Notes under the pieces: model-generated
Told to the model about the DNA's origin: nothing
Database searches by the model: none
The model's input: only the letters and a program-made list of their open reading frames with translations
Shown: in pieces, positions 49,218 to 57,443 of the stretch
Position numbering within the stretch: position 1 is the stretch's first letter
Layout of the letters: each line of letters begins with the position of its first letter
Position numbers and translations under genes: made by a program
Origin: Dictyobacter vulcani
GTDB taxonomy: Bacteria; Chloroflexota; Ktedonobacteria; Ktedonobacterales; Ktedonobacteraceae
Direction of reading: 5' to 3'
Length of the DNA stretch: 64,000 nt
NCBI RefSeq assembly: GCF_008974265.1
Contig: NZ_BKZW01000002.1
Span: 1,364,001-1,428,000 of the forward strand

Positions 49218-50662
49218 ATGCAGGCATTTTCAAAGAAGACAGAGATACAGGAAAGACCAGGACTGCTTGTACTTGCATTGAGTATCATCCTGCTGGCGAT
49301 GATGCTTGCCGCATGTAGTCAGCCGGCCAGTAAGTCAGTCGGCGCGGTCCCCACGCCGGTCCCCACGCCGACCTCGACGCCAGTTGCGCCATTGCCCCCT
49401 CGAATAACCAGGTGTCCCTGACTATGGATGCCGATGTCATGTATGCGGCTACCTCTGGTCAGGGTGTATCTGCCTTTCATGCACAGAATGGTGCTAAAAT
49501 CTGGCAGACGAGAATCGATGGCATAAGCGCCTGGCAACCTGTAGTGGCCAATGGCATTGTATATATCACATCATCGACTGGTGAAGGTGGACCTTATTAT
49601 ATGACAGCGTTGCGGGCCAGGGATGGTAAGCTCCTCTGGCGTTATCGCAGTGATATGAATATGAGTCTGTCCGGTGTCGAGAATGGCAGCGCTTACCTTT
49701 CAACGCTGACCGAGGTGATTGCACTCAGAGCTACTGATGGTGTGGAGCTATGGCATGTGCATAATATCTCTGATCAACCACTGGTGATTGTGAAAGACGT
49801 TGTCTATTTGAATCAAATCTCGACCTTCTCCGTGCTTAACGCCAGCAATGGGGAGGTCATGTGGAAACATGCTGTAGACAATAGAGTAGATATGCTGAAA
49901 AGCAGTCAGGAAACGCTGTATATCTGTTGCGACAAAGGAAAATTTCAGGCGTTGCGTGCGAGCGATGGCCACGTATTGTGGAGCCAGATGATCGATGCTA
50001 CTATGGCTCAAACTCCCCAGATTGTTAATGGCGTCATCTATCTCCAGGCCACAAAAATAAATCTTGGAGGCTCTACCACCCCCACCACTACCAGTAGCTC
50101 ACTCCTGCCCTCGTTCTCAGCAACTGGCAAGACATTGCATGGAATGGTTCAGGCACGTGCCGCTTTGCCGCTTCGTGCCGCTCTGCCGCTTAAGGAAGGA
50201 TCGACCTTTCTCTATGCGTTACGTGCCAGTGATGGCACACTCCTGTGGAAGCAAGTCAGCCAGCCTGGCGATGAGAGTTTTGCCAACTGGTTCCAGGTAG
50301 AGCAAGGTGTTGTTTATAGTATGGTTACCACTTCAACGAACACCAGTACGACGAGTATACTGACCGCCTTCCAATGTCAGAGCGGAAAACCTCTCTGGCG
50401 GAGAGCAGATGCCATTGGTTCCTATCCATATGGAGCAGCCATACGTGATGGCGTGATCTACAGGCTCGGAGGCCACAGCGCCGATGCTCTGTCTGCCCGT
50501 AATGGCAACATACTCTGGAGCCATCCTCTTGCGGGTAACGTCAATGATGCCCCCATTATCACCGCGCAACAGCTCTATCTTGGTACCGATAATGGCATTG
50601 TCTACGCCCTCAAGCGCGAGAATGGGCAGGTGCAATGGCGTGAGGATACTGTGCATGTTTAA
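49218..50662 (+). CDS. PQQ-type beta-propeller lipoprotein (frameshifted)
   Basis: A signal with lipobox LAAC (about residues 30-33) is followed by a Pro/Thr linker (TPVPTPTSTPVAPLPP). The propeller has repeats of the type G-x-IW-x, ALRARDGKLLW, ALRATDGVELW, LNASNGEVMW, ALRASDGHVLW, ALRASDGTLLW, LSARNGNILW, six to seven PQQ_2/Pyrrolo-quinoline repeats. Frame joined by one more C in the run at 49395-49399 (SNNQVSLTM). A short internal direct duplication (RAALPL twice) lies near residue 310. GGAGG precedes the ATG. Outer-surface scaffold or sensor; no evidence it binds PQQ. Confidence 0.85.
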
Positions 50663-50778
50663 GGAGTGAATAGTATCTTAACTGGTGAATGCATTAATTT
50701 ATATGTAGGAGTGTGTTTATCCAGACTGTGCTATACTAGGGAAAAAATCTCAAGAAAATAGAGCCAGGAGGTAATAAG

Positions 50779-51213
50779 ATGTCAGAACGTTGTGCCGAAT
50801 GTGGTGGTGTGCTTCCCGTGGGAAGGACTTGCCAGCATATCTTCGATGAGTGCCTGGCGCTGGAATTGACCGATCATGCTTTTGGGAAGGTCCACATGTT
50901 GACGGTTGCCTGCTTTATGATACAGCATGGGCGTTATAGTGAGGAAGCATTGAGTTGGATCGGACCTCAAGTTCAGGATCACCTGAATGGCGTTCCGGCC
51001 CGCTACCTGCGCCAACGTGCGGCCAGCGCTGTGGCAAATACCAAACATCCCGTGAAAATCTTGCGCGACGCTGGAGCAGAGCCACAACCCCGGGTTGATT
51101 GGTCAGTCACTATTGTTGATGTCGTTCCTTTTCTGCAGGATGCTGATGCGTATTGTGAGCAGATAGAGCGCTGGGCACGCGCTACTGTGCATGAGATGAA
51201 AGCTATTAGCTAG
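50779..51213 (+). CDS. DUF5946 protein
   Basis: 144 residues. RCAECGGVLPVGRTCQHIFDECLALEL and VHMLTVACFMIQHGRYSEEALSW are the family landmarks: an N-terminal Cys pair plus Cys and His that could bind metal. Ends one base before the response regulator ATG, so the two are translationally linked. Family function unknown. AGGAGG stands seven bases before the ATG. Confidence 0.85.
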   Translation: MSERCAECGGVLPVGRTCQHIFDECLALELTDHAFGKVHMLTVACFMIQHGRYSEEALSWIGPQVQDHLNGVPARYLRQRAASAVANTKHPVKILRDAGAEPQPRVDWSVTIVDVVPFLQDADAYCEQIERWARATVHEMKAIS

Positions 51214-51214
51214 C

Positions 51215-51913
51215 ATGGGAATAGATATACCCGCATCCATTCTGGTAGTTGACGACGATGTGCGACTCCTGAACGCGCTGCGGCGTACGCTGGCATACGC
51301 GGGCTATCGCGTTACCACTGCGACCACTGGCAAAGATGCGCTCAACCAGGTCAGGCATAGTCCGCCTGACCTGGTGATCCTGGACCGTATGTTGCCAGAT
51401 ATGGACGGCTTAGAGGTGTGTGTCGGGTTGCGGAAAAACAATGACACTATCGCGATTTTGATGCTGACAGCCAGGGACGCTATCCTTGATCGTGTGCAGG
51501 GACTGGAGGGGGGAGCCGATGATTATCTGGTCAAGCCATTTGCGCAGGTTGAATTGCTCGCCCGGATCAAAGCACTGTTGCGCCGTCGCCAGCCACCAGA
51601 TGTACAAAAAGGTCTGCTTGCCTTTGCTGATCTGGAACTGGACACCGCCACGCGTCTGGCCAGACGTAGTGGCCGCGACATCGAGCTCAGCACCACAGAA
51701 TATGAACTGCTCGCGCTTTTCATGCGCAATCCTGGCATTGTACTGACCCGCACGCTCCTGCTGGATCGTATCTGGGGCCGCGACTTCGAGGGAGGCCCGA
51801 ATGTGTTAGAAGTATACGTCGTCCATCTGCGCACAAAACTGGAGCAGGCTGGCGAGCCGCGCTTGATCCAGACGATGCGTGGGACCGGCTATGTTTTGCG
51901 TCAGCTTGCTTAA
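51215..51913 (+). CDS. OmpR/PhoB-family response regulator
   Basis: 232 residues. Receiver domain: acidic DDD near 13-15, phosphoacceptor Asp57 in LVILDRMLPDMDG, Thr in LMLTARD, Lys in DYLVKPF. The winged-helix DNA-binding domain (about 135-230) has LSTTEYELLALFMRNPGIVLTR, LLDRIWG and VYVVHLRTKLE...IQTMRGTGYVLR. Tightly placed between DUF5946 and the histidine kinase, which begins 20 bases after it; one operon. Confidence 0.94.
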   Translation: MGIDIPASILVVDDDVRLLNALRRTLAYAGYRVTTATTGKDALNQVRHSPPDLVILDRMLPDMDGLEVCVGLRKNNDTIAILMLTARDAILDRVQGLEGGADDYLVKPFAQVELLARIKALLRRRQPPDVQKGLLAFADLELDTATRLARRSGRDIELSTTEYELLALFMRNPGIVLTRTLLLDRIWGRDFEGGPNVLEVYVVHLRTKLEQAGEPRLIQTMRGTGYVLRQLA

Positions 51914-51932
51914 AAGAAAGTGTCTTGCCAGC

Positions 51933-53411
51933 ATGTATATGCCACTACAATTACGGCTGACTGGCTTCTACCTCGTGCTCCTGATCAGCGCCCTGACCTG
52001 CTTTGGACTATTGATCGAGCGGCAGGCTACCCGGCGCGCCTATGACGACCTGGATCAGACCCTGAGTAGCCGCGCTGCGAGCGTGCAGCTTGGGAAAATG
52101 CTTGTCAGTCCGGGTACAGTACCTTCTATCATTCCGGGCATAGCTGGAGTAGGGACCGAAGGCGTCGCCATTGAAATCCTGGATCGGGACATGCACCTGC
52201 TGGCCAGCACCGATAGCAATCCTGCTAATATCATGCAGCCCTCGTTACAAGGCTCAAAAGGAAGTCCCATTCCATGGGATAAACAGGCAGTTCAGACCCT
52301 CTTACGGCAAACCACTGCTGATTATTCCTATAGCCAAAGGAGTGTGTATAGCACTGTCACTTATCAGGGTCAGCAGATCAGGGTCTATAGCACCACAAAT
52401 AATACTTTTGGCCGCATACATATTATCCAGACCGCTCGTTCTGAGCAGTCTGTTGAACTCGCGCTGACAAATCTACGGCTGATCCTCTGGGGAACAGGGA
52501 GTTTGATTGTGGTCTGTGCGGCGCTGGGTGGATGGTTGCTGATGCGAGGAGTTTTATTGCGTGTGCGCCATCTCACCATGACCGCTCGCGCTATCACGCA
52601 GAAACAGCATTTTAGTCAGCGTGTCGTTCTGTCTACACACAGTGGTGACGAATTATCCCAACTGGCCGCAACCTTTAATACTATGCTGGATCAGTTAGAG
52701 CACCTCTACCACTATCAGCAGCGCTTTATCGCGGATGCTTCGCATGAACTGCGGGCTCCCATTACCTCTATTCGTTGTAACCTTGATCTCTTAACGCAGG
52801 CAGACAGTCTTGCGCCTGAAGAAAGGCGCGAGGCTCTGGCAGACACCAAAGATGAAGCTGAGCGCATGGGGCGTCTGGTCAATGATCTATTAACCCTGGC
52901 CCATGCTGATGCCAGTTCTCACCTGTTACAGCCAGATCTTCAGCAGCAGCGTATGCATCAGATCGATCTGGATAGCTTGATCCTTGAAGTCTTCCGGCAA
53001 TATCGACCGGGGGATGACAAAAAGGGTCATCCGCGTTTACTGCTACAGGATATTACCCCGGTTCAGGTGCTGGGAAATGGGGATCAACTAAAGCAAGCGC
53101 TGGTGGCCCTGGTTGATAATGCGCTCAAATATACGCCCGCCGATGGCACCGTCACGCTCCGGCTTACGCTTGATGGATCCTGGTGTGTGGTGAGTGTCCG
53201 TGATACCGGACCAGGGATTGCGCCCGAAGACATATCACATATCTTCGAGCGCTTTTATCGTTCCGTGCAGGGGCGCACGCAGGATGGTAGTGGATTGGGC
53301 CTGGCCATTGCCCGGAGCATCGTGATGGAGCATAAAGGCACGCTGCATGTTGAAAGCGTGCCTGGCCAGGGAAGCACCTTTACCATATGCCTTCCCTTGA
53401 AGGCATCATGA
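51933..53411 (+). CDS. HAMP-containing sensor histidine kinase
   Basis: 492 residues. Two helices (about 6-28 and 180-200) flank a 150-residue extracytoplasmic domain. HAMP follows (about 200-255), then HisKA with FIADASHELRAPITSIRCNL (phospho-His) and HATPase_c: VDNALKYTP (N box), RDTGPGIAPEDISHIFERFYR, GSGLGLAIARSI. An upstream frame open to 51879 overlaps the regulator; ATG 51933 is the first suitable start. Partner of the OmpR-type regulator. The signal is unknown. Confidence 0.9.
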   Translation: MYMPLQLRLTGFYLVLLISALTCFGLLIERQATRRAYDDLDQTLSSRAASVQLGKMLVSPGTVPSIIPGIAGVGTEGVAIEILDRDMHLLASTDSNPANIMQPSLQGSKGSPIPWDKQAVQTLLRQTTADYSYSQRSVYSTVTYQGQQIRVYSTTNNTFGRIHIIQTARSEQSVELALTNLRLILWGTGSLIVVCAALGGWLLMRGVLLRVRHLTMTARAITQKQHFSQRVVLSTHSGDELSQLAATFNTMLDQLEHLYHYQQRFIADASHELRAPITSIRCNLDLLTQADSLAPEERREALADTKDEAERMGRLVNDLLTLAHADASSHLLQPDLQQQRMHQIDLDSLILEVFRQYRPGDDKKGHPRLLLQDITPVQVLGNGDQLKQALVALVDNALKYTPADGTVTLRLTLDGSWCVVSVRDTGPGIAPEDISHIFERFYRSVQGRTQDGSGLGLAIARSIVMEHKGTLHVESVPGQGSTFTICLPLKAS

Positions 53412-53419
53412 GGAGAACT

Positions 53420-53827
53420 TTATGCTGCGTAGCGGGACAGAGCCTGCTCGTTATCATATGCTGTCTGGGTGCGCTGCTCAGGTGTGACGCAGACATGATC
53501 ATTGGGACCTGCCTCACGCCAGACGTAGCCTGAGCGACAGCTATCCGATCCATACGCGCCGTGGGGATTGACGCGATAGCGGGCCTGGCTATTATCAAAG
53601 GCGGCCCTGGTGCGTTGATCAGGGGTGACACAAACATGGTCATCAGTAAATGCTTCGCGCCAGACATAGCCAGTGAGGCAGGTGTCTGGACCATACGGAC
53701 CATTGCCAGCATGGCTGGCCGTGACATGGTGCAATCCTGCCGCCTGGCTTGTCGGTACACAGAAACTAGCTAGGATCATGAGTAAGGTCGCGACCACAGC
53801 GGCCGTTGCTAAACATCGTGTGTACAT
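53420..53827 (-). CDS. Secreted protein with a two-fold repeat
   Basis: 135 residues. A signal peptide (about 1-29, ending SQA) precedes two copies of G-x-YG-x-D-[ST]C-x-[ST]-GYVWREA-x4-DHVCVTP-x-QRT-x2-A-x-DN-x-QA. Two Cys per copy probably form a disulfide. The motif resembles small secreted repeats seen in actinobacteria. Function unknown. Converges with the kinase gene; the ends are eight bases apart. Confidence 0.8.
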   Translation of the reverse strand: MYTRCLATAAVVATLLMILASFCVPTSQAAGLHHVTASHAGNGPYGPDTCLTGYVWREAFTDDHVCVTPDQRTRAAFDNSQARYRVNPHGAYGSDSCRSGYVWREAGPNDHVCVTPEQRTQTAYDNEQALSRYAA

Positions 53828-53949
53828 ATTCCCTCCTTTTTCCTGGTAAGAAATGTTTAATATTGCCGTCTCTCTAGAGAGAGTTTTTCAGCATCGGCAT
53901 CTCTCAGTCAAATCTCTATCCAGGTGTCCAAAGGGATCTTTGCGTGTCC

Positions 53950-54438
53950 CTACGGTATATCATCAGGTGAACGTGTACTTTGAATCTGTTCAGGTGTGAT
54001 TACCGCATCTCGTAAATTAGCTCCACCTAAAAGGGCACCGGTAGTCGTGGCACTGTTCAAATTCGCTCCATGGAGGTCCGCATCAATCAGATCAGCATCC
54101 ATGAGATTGGTAGCACTGAGATCAGCGCTATCCATGTGAGCGGCATGCAGTTGGCAACCACTCAAGTCAGCCCCATGTAAGTGTGCATTTGAAAGTGTAG
54201 CCTGGTTGAGATTACAGCCGACAAGATTAGCATACTCCATGCTAGCATTGCGTAAGTCCGATGTAGAAAGGTCGGCCCCACTCAAGTTCGCCCGATTGAA
54301 ATCCGCGCCTATTAAAGAAAGGCCATGCAGATCAGTCTCATTGAGCTCTGGACTCTCACCAGGATGCTCTTTTCTCCATTCATTCCAGCGCTCAATGTTT
54401 CCCTGCTTCAAGAGCTCAACTAACAATAGATCTGGCAT
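53950..54438 (-). CDS. Pentapeptide-repeat protein
   Basis: 162 residues. After a short acidic start (MPDLLLVELLKQGNIERWNEW), about 19 A(D/N)LxX pentapeptides follow: ADFNRANLSGADLSTSDLRN, ANLVGCNLNQATLSNAHLHG and so on. The fold is a right-handed quadrilateral beta-helix. Some members protect gyrase from quinolones; this cannot be inferred here. AGGGGATGCTAAA precedes the ATG. Confidence 0.9.
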   Translation of the reverse strand: MPDLLLVELLKQGNIERWNEWRKEHPGESPELNETDLHGLSLIGADFNRANLSGADLSTSDLRNASMEYANLVGCNLNQATLSNAHLHGADLSGCQLHAAHMDSADLSATNLMDADLIDADLHGANLNSATTTGALLGGANLRDAVITPEQIQSTRSPDDIP

Positions 54439-55026
54439 TTTAGCATCCCCTTTCTATCTGATGCAGAAACATGTAGGAAAATCTACACTCGACCAACGTT
54501 TCGAACCCGGAATAAGTTTCCATCGTATCGGCAACCCGTTTGGGCGCACAAAAAAGATGGTGGCGACTTGAGATCTGTCGCCACCATCCTTTAGAGGTGT
54601 CCTGCCAAAAAGAAAGTTTTGAGGTATGTTCTAAATTACAAACTACTCTAATGTGCCAAAAGCTTGACTGACATTCACGATTCTCTCATATGACCTTGTA
54701 CAGATAACCTTTGGAGCATCTCCATGACGCCCTGATCTGCACTTGTTTGTTGAGGATATGAGCTGAGAGTCTGCTTTTCTCTCAAAATGCTCCATCCCCA
54801 GCAATAAAAGGGATGTCCAAGAGCTTGATTGTAAGTGTGTTCTCCCCTCCTTATTGACGCTATAGATACAGCTATCTATCTAAGATTCTGATGATGGTTC
54901 CTTGATAGATGCCTTGTTATACCCATAGTACGAGCGCCGAAAAAAGAAGGTAACTGCCGACCTGACAAGCTATTACGCGAAATATCATTTTGTTGAGAGT
55001 ACCTTGAAATGGATGGGATTCAATTA
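54439..55026. other. Intergenic stretch with a strong minus-strand terminator
   Basis: At 54556-54588 GATGGTGGCGAC and GTCGCCACCATC pair around TTGAGATCT; on the minus strand TTTTTTT follows, so it ends a leftward transcript. No intact gene precedes it; the transcript would come from the decayed P-loop gene. The rest of the region shows no coding signal. Confidence 0.6.
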
Positions 55027-55225
55027 TCAATATGAAGTTGAATCTGCGATCATATCTTTTTGAACGAGAGGCAACAGAAAATGGTCTGCCAGACGTTGAG
55101 GCAAGGTTGATTTCCCTGCACCTGGAGGACCCGAAACAATGATGAGGACCGGATTCACAGCTGGTTTTTCTCTCAATGTCCAGATTATCCTTTCAAACTT
55201 GAATTGTCTGTAACATTCTACCACA
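55027..55225 (-). pseudogene. Fragment of a P-loop kinase gene (copy 1)
   Basis: 65 residues: VLIIVSGPPGAGKSTLPQ is a Walker A loop, followed by RLADHFLLPLVQKD and an early stop. This is the start of an AAA_33/Zeta-toxin-like kinase, cut off after about 60 residues. Its first 121 bases recur at 56963-57083. Confidence 0.7.
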
Positions 55226-55351
55226 CCTTAAACTTGCTGTACCGCGATCGTATGAAGCGTTCGGTTTCTGGATCTTCAAAGCCATGGTTCACATCTATGT
55301 AACTACCTCAGAAAGAGACATCTCCAACTTGCTTTTCAGGCTACCTCACGT

Positions 55352-55651
55352 TTACAGAGTTGCTACAGCTGACACTTCATAGCGTTTGATGTCCATGGCA
55401 TTTGTCAGTATTGACTCCAGGTACACGCCAAATTCCTGGAAGTGTGGCGATTGGAAATGTTGCATTAATGCTTCGGCGTTATCCCATTGCTCGAAGATAA
55501 AAAAGGTATTGCGGTCGGTTGGTTCGACATAGAAACGATAACTGCGGCAGCCTGTCTCGGCTTCCGATGTTATACTCATCTGCTGTGCTTTCTGTACGGC
55601 CTCGTCCCATTTTTCTGGTTTGATGGTAGCTTTGCCTGCGATAACTATCAT
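55352..55651 (-). CDS. Antibiotic biosynthesis monooxygenase (ABM) family protein
   Basis: 99 residues. MIVIAGKATIKPEKWDEAVQ, SEAETGCRSYRFYVEPTDRN, FIFEQWDNAEALMQHFQSPHF is a full ABM ferredoxin-like domain, as in YgiN-type quinol monooxygenases. ATG 55651 has AGGAG seven bases upstream; the longer frame lacks one. It lies 123 bases after the reductase gene, co-directional, so probably under the same TetR-type operator. Confidence 0.85.
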   Translation of the reverse strand: MIVIAGKATIKPEKWDEAVQKAQQMSITSEAETGCRSYRFYVEPTDRNTFFIFEQWDNAEALMQHFQSPHFQEFGVYLESILTNAMDIKRYEVSAVATL

Positions 55652-55774
55652 GGTTTGTCTCCTTGTTTCTGATCGTTTTTGCTGATGAATCACGAGCCTC
55701 TACCTCTGTCGTGGATATGACGCATTGCTAAAGTGGCGGTAGCTGCTATGTCCACGATGCGCTCGGCACTTCGG

Positions 55775-56866
55775 CTAGGCCTGGTCGGTGCGTTTGACGC
55801 CAGGTATGCTGAGGACGAGGTCTGCTCCAAAGACCTGAGATGGGGTGTGGAAGCCGGGCTGGACCTCACCTGCCAGAACTCGCTCAACAATAGTAAGTGC
55901 GGTTAAAACGGTGAAATCGTAGGCTTCTGGACCAACCAGGTGTGAAACCACTCGTTGGCCGCTGGCATCCGTTGCCTCACCCCATACAACAGTCTTGCCT
56001 TGTGATCGTTCCTGGGCGCTGGGACCAGGTGGTTGTCGCTGTGCCTGGCGCTTGAGAAAATTTTGCAGTGCAGCAGAACGGAAGACGCCCTTGAGTGGCG
56101 TGCTTAGCGCCATCATGATGCGTAAGGCTATGGGATAGACGGTGTAGGTTTTGATACCTGGAATACCAGTGCTATAGTACGCCGTAAAAATGTCGCCGCG
56201 CCAGGGATTCGTGACGGTTAGGAGTGGCCCTTGACCAAAGTCAATGCGCCGTCTCTCAGCGCCCGCGTGCCTGGGAACAAGCTTGCCATCCTGTCTCACC
56301 ACACCCGCGTTAGGGAGATCTTTGAGGGTCGAAAGAAGGGTGCCGCGCGAGACGCCACCCAGAGCGTGAAAGGCGAGCGACAATTGCGTTGCCGTGGGCA
56401 GACGCGTCTTCAAATGGAGCGCGAGGGCGTCGGTTGGCACAATCCCAAAGCCTACCCCTGGCAGGAGCATGACGTTGGCAGCCTGAGCCGCTGAGTCATA
56501 GGTATGTAGCAGTTGGAATTCTGGCACCTCACCGGCAATATCAAGATAGTGTGCACCGACCCGCAGACATGCTTCTGCTAATTTCCTGGCCGTAAAGGAA
56601 AATGGACCAGCACAGTTGAGGACCACGCTCACTCCGGCTAAACCCTCATCGATGGTGGCTGGCTTCTCCAGGTCAAAGGCGCGATACGTCAGGCCGAGTT
56701 CCTCTGCCAGCTTTTGAAGGGCAGTAGCGTTGCGACCAGCTAAAATTGGCCGCAAACCCCGCAGCAGGGCGGCGCGAGCTATTAGCTCGCCAGTATAACC
56801 TGTCGCTCCATAGAGCAGAAATGTTGTTTGCATTTCCACTTGCCCATCTCGCATTGGTTCTCCCAT
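55775..56866 (-). CDS. Saccharopine-dehydrogenase-like / trans-acting enoyl reductase family protein
   Basis: 363 residues. LLYGATGYTGELIARAAL is the NAD(P)-binding motif; LAGRNATALQKLAEEL and VLNCAGPFSFTARKLAEACLRVGAHYLDIAGEVPEF follow. The C-terminal part has WGEATDASGQRVVSHLVGPEAYDFT. Family includes trans-acting enoyl reductases and Sccpdh proteins; substrate unknown. GAGG lies ten bases before the ATG. Promoter and operator at 56891-56935. Confidence 0.88.
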   Translation of the reverse strand: MGEPMRDGQVEMQTTFLLYGATGYTGELIARAALLRGLRPILAGRNATALQKLAEELGLTYRAFDLEKPATIDEGLAGVSVVLNCAGPFSFTARKLAEACLRVGAHYLDIAGEVPEFQLLHTYDSAAQAANVMLLPGVGFGIVPTDALALHLKTRLPTATQLSLAFHALGGVSRGTLLSTLKDLPNAGVVRQDGKLVPRHAGAERRRIDFGQGPLLTVTNPWRGDIFTAYYSTGIPGIKTYTVYPIALRIMMALSTPLKGVFRSAALQNFLKRQAQRQPPGPSAQERSQGKTVVWGEATDASGQRVVSHLVGPEAYDFTVLTALTIVERVLAGEVQPGFHTPSQVFGADLVLSIPGVKRTDQA

Positions 56867-56890
56867 GGTTCTTCTTCCTCACTTTTAATT

Positions 56891-56935
56891 AAATGACCAT
56901 GAGTCAATTATAAATGACTCGTGGTCATTTGTCAA
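56891..56935 (-). promoter_or_regulatory. Consensus promoter overlapped by a double TetR-type operator
   Basis: On the minus strand TTGACA (56930-56935), 17 bases, then TATAAT (56907-56912). Two ATGAC-N5-GTCA(T) palindromes, one in the spacer and one covering the -10 and start, together form a 16-bp inverted repeat (56891-56906 with 56915-56930, one mismatch). Bound repressor would fully cover the promoter. No TetR gene is in the window. Confidence 0.75.
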
Positions 56936-56962
56936 ATTTTGGGGAGTGCGATGTTGGGACAA

Positions 56963-57151
56963 AGTTGATTTTCCTGCACCTGGAGGACCCGAAACAATGA
57001 TGAGGACCGGATTCACAGCTGGTTTTTCTCTCAATGTCCAGATTATCCTTTCAAACTTGAATTGTCTGTAACATTCTACCACAACCCCTTTTCGGTTAGC
57101 GACACGGTTGGCGGATGATGCGACGTACCGGCAGGTCCCCTTGAAAGACAA
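56963..57151 (-). pseudogene. Fragment of a P-loop kinase gene (copy 2)
   Basis: FKFERIIWTLREKPAVNPVL and IIVSGPPGAGKSTLSQ match copy 1, then the frame runs into unrelated sequence (HRTPQNLTNDHE). 121 bases (56963-57083) are nearly identical to 55105-55225 in the same orientation. Confidence 0.65.
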
Positions 57152-57360
57152 TCGTGAACGCCGCTCAGTCGCGGCTAGCTCCGCTCACACGATTGCAAGG
57201 TAGGGCTTGAACCTGCGACCGGTTCACGGAAGCCATGTCCCTTCAACACGTAGTCGTGTGAAGGTGAGCGCGTCCCGCGTTCATCGTGTACATGCTCGTA
57301 CGTCTACCAGTCGCAGCGACAAGCGCTGCCGGTACGTTGGTGTTGAATGCTCGTACGCTT
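57088..57360. repeat. Dispersed-repeat cluster before the formate dehydrogenase operon
   Basis: Family A words recur (TTTTCGGTTAGCGACACGGT, GACGTACCGGCAGGTCCCC, CAGTCGCAGCGACAAGCGCT with GCCGGTACG). AATCGTGAACGCCGCTCAG / GCTCACACGATTG is another inverted pair. A short stretch at 57201-57220 resembles a tRNA T-arm on the minus strand, but no tRNA can be folded. Confidence 0.6.
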
Positions 57361-57443
57361 ATCTAGTGATACTTTTTGGCAGTTTTGGCGTGGAATTAAG
57401 AGAGGAGAATCCTTTTGATTTAGGTAGCGGGAGGAAAGAGTGT

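Noticed and set aside
57201..57220. tRNA on the minus strand before the formate dehydrogenase operon
   Set aside because: GTCGCAGGTTCAAGCCCTAC resembles a T-arm, but one stem pair is mismatched and no anticodon arm, D-arm or acceptor stem can be paired around it. At best a tRNA remnant.
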